From Siderastrea siderea (lineage: Eukaryota; Cnidaria; Anthozoa; Scleractinia; Rhizangiidae): a stretch of DNA of 64,000 nucleotides. Positions 45,102 to 57,600 of this stretch are shown here, in pieces (the stretch's first letter is position 1; each line of letters opens with the position of its first letter). Both the position numbers and the translations under genes were made by a program. The stretch lies in assembly GCA_964030785.1 (NCBI GenBank), contig OZ034971.1:18246365-18310364 (forward strand), read 5' to 3'. The notes beneath the pieces were generated by a model. The model was not told the origin of the DNA, did no database searches, and worked only from the letters and a program-made list of their open reading frames with translations.

Positions 45102-45957
45102 GCTCAGCGGAGAGCAAAAACAAAATGCCGATGAGAAGAAAGACTATTTACACAAATTTAAGAAAAACCCTCTTCCCCGTAAACGTTTAAATGAATTGGA
45201 CACTGCTTATAGAAGCACAGTTGAAGCGTGGCCAGCTGGATAAGAAAAAAGTATTTAAAATATTAATAGTAATAACGAAAGGACAAAGCCGATAATGTCG
45301 ATCTGGGTTGCTTGTCAAGTAGCCCACCATCTACATTTGGCTAAGGATATATTCAAGTTTTCCTGAATTTGATGCCGCAAATGTTAAAAATATCGCGATT
45401 TTTATGATTTTTCATCATCTAAATAAATTTTAGACAAGTTGAGGAAAATTCATTGAATAACAGAAGAGCTAAAACTGTTAAACCTTTCAGACCTTTACGT
45501 ACCGAGCTCTTGTTTTTGTATTTACGCAGCTGTGAAAGGAACGGCTGTCCTCTGTTTTCGTATGATTTATTCAGGAGGGCAATTATTCATTCACATTTAG
45601 GCGACCGAATTTTTCCCTTTTTCAAAAAGCATTCTCTTTCTTTAAAGGCAATGCCATCACATGGTAGGAACATTGAACTTGAAAGTTAATCACCAACAAG
45701 TGAAAAAATATCATCGGCGTGCAAAATATGGTGATATGTTGATGATACAGAAGCTGTCAAAACCATCGGAACACATGCCACTGGTAAACCGTCACGCGGA
45801 AATTGCAGACACTTGGTTTTTAAAAATGACAGTTGTACGGTTCGCAGATTTAACGAGTAATATCTTAAATTTTGCTGATTTGAAATTGATAAATGATCTG
45901 CATGCTCATTTCCGACAGCTGACGAAAGTCTGCCTTCGAGTTTTGGTGGGGAAAGTA

Positions 45958-46377
45958 CCCGGGGGGGCACTCAGCAGATGCTTGGGTAGGGAGGTGCTGC
46001 CCAGGTGTCCAAACCCTGACCCTGTTTAAGACACAAATCTCTGATTTTGCTACCCTATTTAAGACAAAATCTCAGATTTTTCGTACCCTGTTTAAGACAT
46101 TTAACCCAACATCATACCCTCTTTCTGGCTAGACTGAATGGACTAGTCAGAGACTGTTTCTTATTTCAATACACTGTGTATTGGCAAACTTGTAAAAGTT
46201 TGGCTTGTGTTGAGGTTTCTGTAAGTTAGTGAATACATAAGATCGTGTAGCGACACCTTGTTTAAGACACAAATTGATGAAATCGATACCCCGTTCAAGA
46301 CAAAACCCTCTGAAAACCATACCCTATCGGGCCGCACGTCCCCGCTAAGGCCATGTAAGGGAGTACCCCCCCACGGG
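45958..46377. mobile_element. Short DNA element with G-rich ends and 8-bp duplication
   Basis: The left end CCCGGGGGGGCACTC and, read inwards, the right end CCCGTGGGGGGGTACTC are inverted repeats. The 8 bp ggaaagta flanks both sides (45950-45957 and 46378-46385). The interior repeats the phrase taccctgtttaagaca about six times. The size of the duplication fits hAT or P-type transposition. Confidence 0.75.
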
Positions 46378-46499
46378 GGAAAGTAGCTTTGAGCTTTGAC
46401 AGCAAACGTTTACTGATCATAGTTTTTGACGGTTGACGGATAAATTTCTGGTATTCTGGCGGTTGACAATTGTTAAAGAACATTCGCTTGACAATTTGG

Positions 46500-46632
46500 T
46501 AGCCTGCGAGCAGGATCACTTAATGTGTTATTCGCGCGAGTATCTTGGCAGCGGAAGTCGGCGAGCGAAGTGAGCTTCCGCCACCAAGATACTCGCGCAA
46601 ATAACACGCTAAGTGAGCCTGCTCGCAGGCTA
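46500..46632. mobile_element. Foldback element with 9-bp duplication (one mismatch)
   Basis: The ends TAGCCTGCGAGCAGG and the complement are inverted. The arms continue through gtgttattcgcgcgagtatc. The flanks acaatttgg (46491-46499) and acaatctgg (46633-46641) look like a 9-bp target duplication with one change. TAG-CT type ends and a 9-bp duplication resemble the elements at 26014 and 34076. Confidence 0.8.
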
Positions 46633-47057
46633 ACAATCTGGGAGATGAAATGTTTTCGTGGTTATCATCCTTTTCAACAAGACGTCAAAAAGAACCTAAA
46701 GGTAAGTGATAGTCGTCAACTTCAACTTTAACTTCATAACGTGCTGATTGTCTATTTATCAACATTATTGACAGCTAGAGGATCTGCTGGATGGCCTTGA
46801 ATACATATGAAACCGATGACGACTACCGGAATAGCAACTGCCTCCTTTGAAGGTTGAGGATACGTTGGAATTATCCTTTTTGACGGTTGGCGGTTAACGC
46901 TATGCACATCCTCTGTTAAACCCGAGATAATCAAAATTGTTGTACCATTAAAGAATTCTACTTCTGTTTCATTAAGACCGGTGTCAAAACAGAATGAGAG
47001 TCGCGACGAGAAATCAAATCCTGGACTAGACAATGAGGTGCGCATGAGACTAGTATA

Positions 47058-47580
47058 CAGTCGAAGCTCTCCTTGCGACCACTTTCGTAAGCGACCTGCT
47101 CTAGTTACGACCAGCATTGTGAAACCCCGTTTGAGTTGTCACTTAAACTCTGCAGTTGAAAGCTTTCGTAAGCGACCGCTCCAGTAAGCGACTCCGACCA
47201 CTTTTGTGAATTACGGACTGGTCTTTTCCTTTGTTTTTAAGTTCTCGTAAGCGACCACTCAGTCAACACTTGAACAAAAGCATTTACTTCTTGATCAAAT
47301 TTAGCGGTAATACATAACATACAGTGCTAATGGTTCGTTGACTTGTACAGACGCGAACCTTGTATGTGATAAGTAATAAAAAACTATTTAATATTATTAC
47401 TACGATACTATTTGTAACAACATTATATGCCAAGCTTTCTGCTTAAAGCTCTCGTGAGCGACCACCCTCTATTGTTTTATCACATGGTCGCTTACGAGAG
47501 CCCATTCTCGTAATCGACCAGCTCTAGTTGTGACCACTTTTCTGAATTCCCAGGGTGGTCGCTTACGAGAGCTTTGACTG
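47058..47580. mobile_element. Tc1/mariner-like short element, TA duplication
   Basis: The left end CAGTCGAAGCTCTC and the right end GAGAGCTTTGACTG are inverted, with TA on both sides (47056-47057 and 47581-47582). The interior repeats gtaagcgaccac and its complement at least six times. CAGT-type ends at TA fit Tc1/mariner/pogo-type MITEs. Confidence 0.75.
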
Positions 47581-48379
47581 TAAATGAGAAGGCAGGAAGG
47601 GAAGGCAGTCAAACTTGTGTGAGAGGGATACTGACAAGAGTAAAAACTCCAATGTTGTGGTCTCGTGTTTCTTACCATTAGTTTCCTCATCTAGGAATTT
47701 GTGAAGGCAGTGTAGGCTAGTAGTCCGTCGGATTTTCCACCGGAAGGCAGGTGCTTCGAGGTCGGTATTGGTTTCGGGTTGTTTCTTTACTCTTCCACAT
47801 TGTATCTCCTCAGACAAGTTAATAAATGGGAAACATGCCACTCGAGGGAGAACTGTTAGCGAAACCTGGCGAAATGCTTGGGGTATCCCTAGGATGAACT
47901 AGAGCTAACAGTAACCGGGACTAAGGGCCATACAGGTAAACGTGGCTTGCTCTTTGTTTTCACCATTCGGAACTGGACAAGAACATAACCTTACGTCAGA
48001 AGTAAGTCTTCTAATCGATATCTGTTTCAAAGGAAATATCTTTTAATGGTTAGTATTATGGCTTTAACTTGCATTTTTTCTGATGAAAAACTAAAAGATG
48101 CCAATCCGCCTAAGAGTATCGAAAACCTATCGTTTTAAAATGCCAAGCCCCCGCCAATCAACTTGCTTCGGGGATGAGAATACTATTTATTCTGTAGACA
48201 AGATTGTTTTAGTGGAAAATAGACCGCTCGTAAAGTTCATACGAAACTACATCCGGGACTCGATTGGCGTATTTTCCATATCTTCACTAGTGAGGATATC
48301 GATGACGTCATTTCCCACTCTTGTTTGTGCAAAAATACTCTTGTCTATATAATAAAAAGAAAAATAAACGGTGCCTTGA

Positions 48380-48484
48380 AGATATGAATTTTATTTTCTC
48401 GTGGTAAAAAACCATATTTTACTCACTCGCTGCGCTCGTTCGTAAAATAGATTTTACCACTCGAAAATAAAATTCATATTTCGC
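48380..48484. repeat. Hairpin repeat
   Basis: gaattttattttctcgtggt and its near complement accactcgaaaataaaattc enclose a centre with actcactcgctgcgctcg. Confidence 0.75.
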
Positions 48485-49002
48485 GCCTCCGTGTAATATC
48501 CTCTATATATGGCCTGTATGCTGCCTAATAAACAAACAAACAAACAAAAACAAACAAACAACCGAACGAATGAATGAATAAATAAATAAACTTCTCTGAC
48601 AGGGCTCTCAATAATAGTTTTGACAGAGGAACATGGAGTAAACGAAGCCTGTTTCCAAGAATTGCTTACAATTTTTTTCTGATAAAAGTTTTTTTAAGAC
48701 CATGAATCGTTGCTGTTGATAAATAAAGCGGGACCACATAAAAAACTCCCGGTGATGGAAAAGTCCAGATAATCAAGGTTTGACTGTAATGAGACAACCT
48801 CATAAACACGGCCACTGTAGCCCGAAAGAAGCCGATTGCAGTCATTTTCTTGTTTGAAAACCCCGTTATAACAGCAGCAATGCATATAAATGGCCCGATG
48901 ATTGTCACGTTTGTGGTCGTACCCAGGCTTGCTACTCGCACAGACAGGCGTTCGTACTTTACGCACACATTATGTAACCAAGAGGCATATTCCGAATTGC
49001 TT

Positions 49003-49133
49003 TTAGCCTCCTTATCAAAGTGAGGCTAGGTGCACAACCCTTCACATGAAAATGAGTTTTCATACACGCAAATAAAACCAATTTTCATATGAAAGGATTT
49101 GTATCTAGTCACGCTTTGATAGGGAGGCTTAAA
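49003..49133. repeat. Foldback repeat with TTAGCCTCC-type ends
   Basis: The left end tagcctccttatcaaag and the right end ctttgatagggaggctta are inverted; inside, catgaaaatgag and its partner attttcatatgaaagg also pair. Confidence 0.7.
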
Positions 49134-51013
49134 GCAAGAGCTTCACCTCGAGCTCTCGATGACCCTGCATTAAACTAAAAAGCAAAATAAAAAATGATAG
49201 GACAGTGATAGCATAAGTTTATTACAAAACGTTACACGAAAGAAAGGTAGCACTTACACATTTAATAGCAATATAAATCCCACACATTTCAAAGTCCACA
49301 TGAATGCACTTACATGAAGAACATAATAAACGAAACGCGAATGAAACCTATGAAAGAACTGAAATGTACTGCACAGATTTACGCTAAAAAATCTTGAATA
49401 TCCACTATTCGAAACTGTCTGAAAAATTGAGTCTTGTCGCACTCAAACGTTTAGCGGCCAGTGGGTTCATTGCGTCCCACCGCGAATACCGCGTTCGCTC
49501 CGCGGGCGTTTAAGACATTGGAGCCCCTCCTCAAGGTTATATCCTTTAGTTTACCTAAACATAAAATCGTTCACTAGTTAATGTCACGAAACTTAAACAT
49601 ACTATGCCGGTTACAAGCACTCTGCAAATCAATTGGCAACGGTGAATCTCTCCTTCAGGTCCGAGGGAGTTTCTGAGTCACTGAGGAAGGCGACCAGGAC
49701 AGAATTTGTCTGTGCGCAGGTTAGTGTGAAACGACCAGTAGCTCTACACGCCCCCCTCCCCGACTCCTGGGTGGTATCCTTGTCAATCGAACCATAATCG
49801 TTCTTTTTTGTATCCCTGGGCAGAGACATAATACGCAGAAAATGTCTCGTGTAAGTCAAAAACATGACTTCCCAGAGCAGAGATTCTAACCAATTACGTC
49901 AAATCATTGGGATAGAAATCTAATGGAAGGTAGAGTGCAATAAGCGGAACACACCTAGCAATAGCCCACAATAAACGAAAAAACGTGTACTATTTCACGT
50001 TGTAGTTGGATTCTCGTTTTCCAATGTAATTTGCCAGCAACCCCGGTTCGATCCGAACGCATCCAGATTTCAAAACTAACGTCTCAACCACAAAACCACC
50101 GCGAGAAAGAAACGCCTAAGTAGTGTTAGCCGCTCACCCCTCTAAATTAACATGAATTACTACATAACCTTGCTTTTAAAAGAGGTGTACTACAAATAAT
50201 GATGAACTACCCACTTCAATAATGAACTAGCTGCATCCATAAACACGGCTGAGTCCCTCCTAAATATTCTAAATAAAATTGTCTTTGGAACGAAAATTAA
50301 ACTAATGAACTTTTAGAAACAAACGAACCATCCCGCTAAAACGTCGCAAAATTATAGTTCAATATTTTCTGTTAGGGTTAAGTTATACTGGAAGCTAACT
50401 GCATTACTTGCTGAAAATAATATCTGTAGTAAAATGAAAGCGCCACGCAACACTTTGTCTCTAGCGTGTCTTGCGCGCAAACACTTTGCCTGTCTCGCGT
50501 GTGGAGTAAGGCACGCGAATTAAGTTGTCTCACCCACTCTGAATTTTCTTTACCAGAAACGAATTCTCGTCAAGCAACTAGGAAAGGTCCAGATTTTTGT
50601 TAATCAAACAAAATATATCATGAGCAATCCGTAATTTTGTCGCACGAGTATGTCGTCAGGGACACGCTATGTTGCTAAGCAACGTCTTTGACAAAGACTC
50701 GCGGGACGCGAAGCCAAGGCAACCAACTGAACGCGTCAAAGTTTTGAACGTAGAAGAGGGAGTTAGCACCTCGCTTAAACAAAAGTGGGAAGAGAATTTC
50801 AGGTCAACACAATTTTCTAACTTATATCACTGCCAGCCCTTGTACGAGCTGACTGGTTCTTCCTTTTAGCCTATTTACAACGCTGTTCATCGAGCATAAT
50901 GGAGTTTTTGCTTGAAAAAACTAAGAAGTTGTACAGGAACGTTTCATTCAAGTTTTGATTAAGAATTTTTTTACCCTTGCACTTCCTTGAACAAGCTAAG
51001 CGACACCTTTGCT
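49134..51013. other. No gene seen; possible SINE head at about 50036-50105
   Basis: On the minus strand, cgcggtggttttgtggttga then aaatctggatgcgttcggat and cgaaccgggg resembles a decayed tRNA-like SINE head. Otherwise AT-rich sequence without supported genes. Confidence 0.35.
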
Positions 51014-51430
51014 AAGTCTGTGGATGAATTATTTCAATGTGACCACTGAAATAAAGAAATAAAAGCCGTACAGCTCTTCGTGGTCCAGGTGGCCGTAAAC
51101 TTTGAGTCTGTGGATGAATCACAATAAGCTAAACGCTTTTGTGTAGTTCTCTCCGGAAGTGCTGTTTATTACTCTAGACCATAGAGTTTTAATTTTTGAG
51201 TCTGTGGATGAAATCCATTAAACAAAGGTTTTGAGTAATAGCTTTATGTGAAGCTGTTTTGGATAAATCCCTAAAGTGTGGCCATTGAAATGAAAGCTAT
51301 TCAGCAGTACTTGACTGAGGTGCTGTTTATAATGCTGTAAAAGGTGGTTCTTACTATTGAGTCTGTGGACGACACTGTTAAGCATTACCATTAAACAGAA
51401 GCTGTTGAGCAGTTATTTCAGTCCGAGGCA
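51014..51430 (+). repeat. Diverged tandem repeat with gagtctgtggatga core
   Basis: The core occurs at 51014, 51104, 51198 and 51359 (spacings 90, 94 and 161 bp). Shared phrases include aatgaaagctattcagcagt and gtgctgtttat. The last interval looks like the full unit and the others truncated ones. It lies just beyond the stop of the minus-strand Ser-rich gene, so it may be part of its 3' untranslated region in antisense orientation. Confidence 0.7.
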
Positions 51431-51610
51431 GTTGTTCTTCAAGGTCACTCTTGCAGTTAAAGTAAAGGTGCAAAGTAAAGCCATTACTAAAACGATAACA
51501 TGTGCAGTGTACCCCGGCCGTGTACAGTTCAGTAGCCATAGCTTAATATAAGCGATAACTGGTGCCCCCAACAGTGCAATTCAGTGGCCACTATACTCTT
51601 CAGTACCACA

Positions 51611-54600
51611 TTAATGTTTTCGTCCTTTAGTTCTTGACGGTGATCCAAAGGGGCCTTTTCCAGCGACTTCTTTATCTGGAACAAATGTCACCTGCGGCGA
51701 GGACCTCGCTGACGTTCTTGTGGGGGTTTTGCGACGTTTGCACGGTGGACTACCATCTTCAGCGTCCGAATTTTCTCTTGAGCCACCTAAACAAAAATCA
51801 GGCAGGTTAAAACTTCAAAAGGAGAGATAGTTCCTCACTTAAATATGTAATCCAGCTTTTGCAATCGACCAACAGTGCAAAAACTGCCCATGAAAATGTA
51901 AGAAAACTAGGAAGAACTAATATATTATGTCTGCATTGGGACGAATAATTATCCATCACTTCAGATACACCTGCAACTGAAGCAAGAGAAGGCTGAAACA
52001 TCGTTCAACAGTGATTGAATGTAAAAGGTTTTCAGGATTTCAAAGTTCAGTTGTTAACGAGGTTTGTATGACTGTGTGGCAAGAGTTGGCACAGCCAAAC
52101 AAACATCCGTAAATGTTGTAACTTTTACATACACCGTTTGAGGCCGGTTTTCATTCTTTCCGTTCAAATCTCACATGTTAAAAAAGCCTCTACAATTATT
52201 CACTTCAGAGTCAGTTAATAACACAAAGTGTCCCGTCTAAGGTCACAAAAAAGGAATCCTTTGTAGCCTAAACATGTAGTTAGTCTACAAGCATACCTGA
52301 TGTGTTGGGTGAAGAAACATCTGCCAGTGAACTCACTGGTGTTGCCTTGGAGGATGGGGCTGCCCTTCTGGGGGACTGCCGCCTGGAATGTGGATTACGA
52401 TCATCTTCAAAAGCACTTCCCTGGCTGCTGCTTCTCATCTCACTGTCTGAATCACATGCAGCACCTTGTGAAGTAGTAGCACTGCTCTCTGTCGAGACTG
52501 GTACGTCTTCAAAACTGCTGATGATTTCTGATACATCGAGGGGTGGCATTTCATCAACTTCGCTTCCTGGGCCATCCCCAGTGATATCCTTCAGTAAATT
52601 ATCTAAGGTCACGTCACTAGGCAATACACTTGATCCCAAGATATCCAGTCCACCATTGGCTTGACTGTCAGCGGAATCTGCATTTATTGAGGTTGTACTA
52701 ACTTGTGATTTTTCATTTGAGTCAACTGCCTCGTTCGAGTCTACAACAGATGTTGAACTTTGTTCAGAACTCTCAGCTGACGCACATTCTTCTGTTTCTG
52801 ATGCTGTTTTACTGGCATTTGAGTCAGATTCTTTTGATACTGATGACTCAGGTTGATCAACATCAATAGGCCCACTACTTGAATCTGTTTTTGCACCTTC
52901 AGCCTTGCCATCTTCAGTGGGTGAATTATGGACAGCTGATGTATTATTGTCAACTGACACTAAGCTTGTTACGCTGGTATCTGATGTCTCCTTGGCAGGT
53001 TTTGGGTCATCTGCCATTGCATCTTCAGAGGTAGCCACTGAGTCTGCAGTCGATGATTCAGAGACTGTTGCTGGGGGTTTGTTACTGTCTGAGCTGCCTT
53101 CTTGTGTACTCATGATTGGACCTTGAACTGCCTGGGTAGCAGAAGAATCACTTTTCTGGCCTGCTTGAGGAAGAAATAAGAAATAAAACCAGTTCGATAG
53201 CAATAATTATTTACAAAACTTCACAAGGGTAAAGTCACACACGAGCCAAGGAGGCCCACACGGCGGGAGCTTAACCCGGTTTCTGTAGCATGAAGCAACT
53301 GAGAGTATTGCTACTCCCCCCTGGACAGGATGCTAGTGCATCACAGGGTTACCCCCAGCAGTATGTCACCGGTACCCATTTACACACCTGGGTGGAGAGA
53401 GACAATGTGGGGTAAAGTTTCTTGTCCAAGGAAACAAAGGAAGGTCACCGACCTTCAGATTTAAAGTCCAACGCGATAACAACTACACCACCGTGCCCCC
53501 CCCCCCCCAAACTTCATAAAACTTTATATTTATCAACTGAGTTGGTAAGTTAAATTGAAAGATTGAAAGCTGACATTTCGAGTGTTAACCCTTTGTCAGA
53601 GCGAATCCAGTCCTTAGTCATTAATGTAATCCTGACATAGCAAATCAATGGGTAACGAATGACTAATTCATCACAGTCCAAAGTACTTGGGGGCCTGTTA
53701 TCTTTTTGCTCACTCATGCCAGTGAGTACTCACAGATATTGCTGATAGCTCAAAGACTGCTTATTATTGATTACTCAGCAAAAATCACTCAGTAATCAGC
53801 TTATTACCCATCAACATTACTCAAGATGTCATTGATGAGATGTACACTGTAGATTAGCAGGAGCCTGGGAACCTTTTGCCTTGCACAAACATTTTCACAA
53901 CCTCTACTGAACTGGCAGAGTGGGTGGTACAGTGGTCAGACAATGGTGGATGTTAATAAAGAAATGGAAAACTACAACCCACGTGAACTGATCCTCACAA
54001 ACTCAAAACCAGATGCCTACTGCTTATCAGGAAACAACACTTTTTGCTAATCACCAATTTCAGTGCTAGGGCACCTACTGAATCAGAACTTCACAGTACC
54101 GTTTGCACTAGACTTCTGTCAATCACACCTCATATGAAATAACTTTTTGGATCTTCAACACAACTGAATTCAAGATGGAGGCCATCAGAAAGAGTTGCTA
54201 AATAACTGTGATGATCTTTCTCTCTCATACAGTCTTATCTTAATAGAAACAGCAATGCTTGATTGGGGGAGACATTTGGAAGGAAATCAACAGCAAAAAA
54301 TAACGCAATTCTTACCTGATGTGGATGCAGTTGTGGTTGTCTGTGCAGCAGACCCTGTGACAGTACTACGGCTTGCAGTTGACGCTGATACCATGGTTAT
54401 CACCATTTTCCTGCGAACAGCAGGTGACTGACTAGCCATGGATTTAGGCACCTTGTCTGCTGGCAGCAGCAGCAGTGGCTTCTTATCTCCATCACCCTTG
54501 AGCTGCTCTTCAGATGTCAGTGTCTGTATAGTTGGACTGCCATTCGGGTTAGACGATGGAACAAGGACAAGTACCTGAGAGCTTGGCTTTGTTTGTTTAG

Positions 54601-57600
54601 TTTTCTTGCCACTGCTTGCACTTCGAGTTTTAACGCCATCTCCTTTTCCTTGATTGATGAATTGCTCTATAAGCTTGGGAGGGAGTTTTTCGACAGGAAC
54701 CAGGTACAAAGGAGAACCTTTTGCAGAAGCAAAGGGTAGTGACGAAGCACCTACCTTGCCTGTACCGCTGGTGTAGATTGTTGCCTTCTTTGGTATGATT
54801 GATGCAGCACTTGTGCTTTTTGATGGGCTGTCTTTTGAAGATGAAGGCTTTGAGTGTTCTGCAGCGATACCTGGCTTACTTTGGACAGTAGAGGATACTG
54901 TAGTACCTGCTGAATACAACAATAATTATCATATTCATCCAGTTCTAAAATTGGATTGGTCCTTTTCAAATCTTAACCATATATGAATGTAACTGGGGCT
55001 TAGGTGACCAAACACAAATAAAATTAGGGTACTAAGACAGTGAACTTTAATGGGCTTCTTTCTATGAAAAGCTCACAAATAAAACTGTGATTAACTTCCA
55101 AAACAGCACAAAATATTTTCACAAAGAGAAAAAGTGAGTCAAGAAAAGCACTTGGAAAATCAAAAGACAATAACTATTGTCAAAAATTAGTCTGCCTTTC
55201 ACTTGCACCAGGAAGCAGTTAAAAGACATAACTTCAGAGGCTAAGGTGCAAGATTCATTACGGGAAAATATCATATGTGATAACTGAAAGCCAACAATTT
55301 TTTCTTCCCTTGATTAGAAAAGATTTTCAACAACTGCTTTTAATTCAAATCAACATGTTTAACAAAGAAACAAATACAGGTAAGTAAAGGAATGCAAAAA
55401 TGCACTTCACAAGTCAAGTTATGAGGGGGGGGGGGGCACGCATGGTGCAGTGGTAAGAGCACTCGCCTCCCACCAATGTGGTTCGAGTTTGACTCCTGGA
55501 CTCCGTGTTGGTGGTTCTCGTCCTTGCTCCGAGAGGTTTTTCTCTGGGTACTCTGGTTTTCGCCTCTCCTCAAAAACCAACATTTCCAAATTCCAATCGA
55601 TATTTCTAAGGCACATGTGAACATATTCACATGGAACATGCGCAATATAAATTGACTTATTTGATTTTTTATTTGAATTGGTCAACATAAACAACTTTTT
55701 TTTACAAGAACTGATCAGAACATAAAACTTATAACCAAGTGTTACAGTGAGTTATTACCTCTCCATTTAACATGCATCACAACACTTTCAACACTTTCAA
55801 GAAAGCAGTGCATTAAATGAAAGTGACAAGTTGGAATAGATCAAAGGCTCCTGAGAGCTACATGTAAGTTATGAAGATGAAATGCTCTTATAACAAGTAG
55901 TCTGCATGGACACAGGTAGCTGCTAGAATTTAAGCTTTGAATTTTCAAGATTACAGCCCTCACATTTTCAGTATTTTACAGTACAGGGAGAAATGTCGTT
56001 CCTTTTTCAAAATTTAGTTACCTGTATCAGTTTGTGTGACTCCTTGTCGAAAGGTGATCCCCAGAGGTTAAAGTTTATATAAATTATTGTACAGTGATCA
56101 TGAAGCTTGTTTTCACCACTAAAGGTGTGGATTCCACAAAATCAACCCAGTGTAGATTCTAACATTTTTGTTTCCTATCCATATAAGCTAAATTTCAATT
56201 CATGCATTTGAAATAGTTCCTCTGAGTTAAAGACAGACTTTTCAGAACCACTTTAAATTTGTGCAATCTACTCTGGGAATTTAAACTTCTCGTGGCATTT
56301 TAAGAACCTGAACCTGTCCCCAAGTAACCATAAGCAAAAGATAAGCCCTCTTCACTCCCTCACCCCACAGGATATCATTAACAACAAAAGTTTACGGTCC
56401 ACTGACCGACTGACTGATTCGCCCCCTCTCTATAACATGTTTCAACGCTATGGGTCTTCAGGAGTTAAAAAGGACTTTTCTGCACAAAGGTTAAGGGTAC
56501 ATCACTCTTGGGTCATAGGCCTATAAGAGCCTACAATCTTGACCAATAATTATCAACACTACTCTACCAAGTATTACTAGCCCCACTGGACAGAATGCAT
56601 AGCTATCACAACTACCCCTCCCCTAGCTTCCCATCCATTATTCCGTTATTCCATTATTGTTCTCTCTATTCCACTGTATGGACAGCAACAATAATTATGA
56701 AGCCAAGTTTCTTATCTAAGGACAACTACATTAAAGCACCAGCTTTTACAGGGTTAGTTCAGTTGTCCAGAACAAGTGCATTTTACATTTTGATGTCTGA
56801 CAAACAAGTTTTTCTACCCACAAGCTTGATGGGCAAGTGTCAACCTATAGTGCAAGTTTGCCTGCTTGAATTACCAGTAAATCATATTAAATCACGTCAC
56901 TTAGATTGGGCAAGCACATTTTTGAAAACTTTGAAAGGTGGTTGAACAGCTGGAATTCAAGTTTTTGTCAACTCCTCCTTCAGTTTGGAAAATTTACCGG
57001 TAATAAGGATTTGTTTATTACTAGAACACCATGCCTTAAACGAGGGTCACAACACAGTCAAAACATCATATAGATCAAACTGGCAAAGCATTTTGTCAAT
57101 CCACAAATTTTGTTGTTGAAGGTCTTGGTGATAAAAAGATGGAGAGAAATTTGCACCAATTTGAGTCCTAACTTTGACTATACAAATAGCCAAACAAAGA
57201 GTCTTAGAAGGCCCTGGTAGCAATTAAAGACATAGACTAGCTGTACTGGTAAGGATGTGGCAGAATTTTGTTTCACTGTGAAAATTATTATAATTCTTTG
57301 GAGGCAGAGATAAAGAGCAAGATGCAATCAATGCCTACAAAGCTTTGTGGAAGACTGAACTAAAACAACACCAAACAGACATTTTTTCCTCTGTTGTTTG
57401 GGACAACTAAGTTTTGAACCAAAGTAAAAGGCTAATTCCGCAAAGTGAACAATATATCAGGAACTCTGAATCTCACACAATGACTGATTTGAACATAAAT
57501 TACCTGATTTGGGTTTCAAGCCAAATACATTTATTGTCACTTACAATGTACATGTTTGCCCTTTGTGCAGCCAGTCAAATTTACCATGTATAATATGATG

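Noticed and set aside
52302..52664. 120-codon plus-strand frame
   Set aside because: It is the antisense shadow of the large Ser-rich exon on the minus strand, whose splice sites and phases are consistent.
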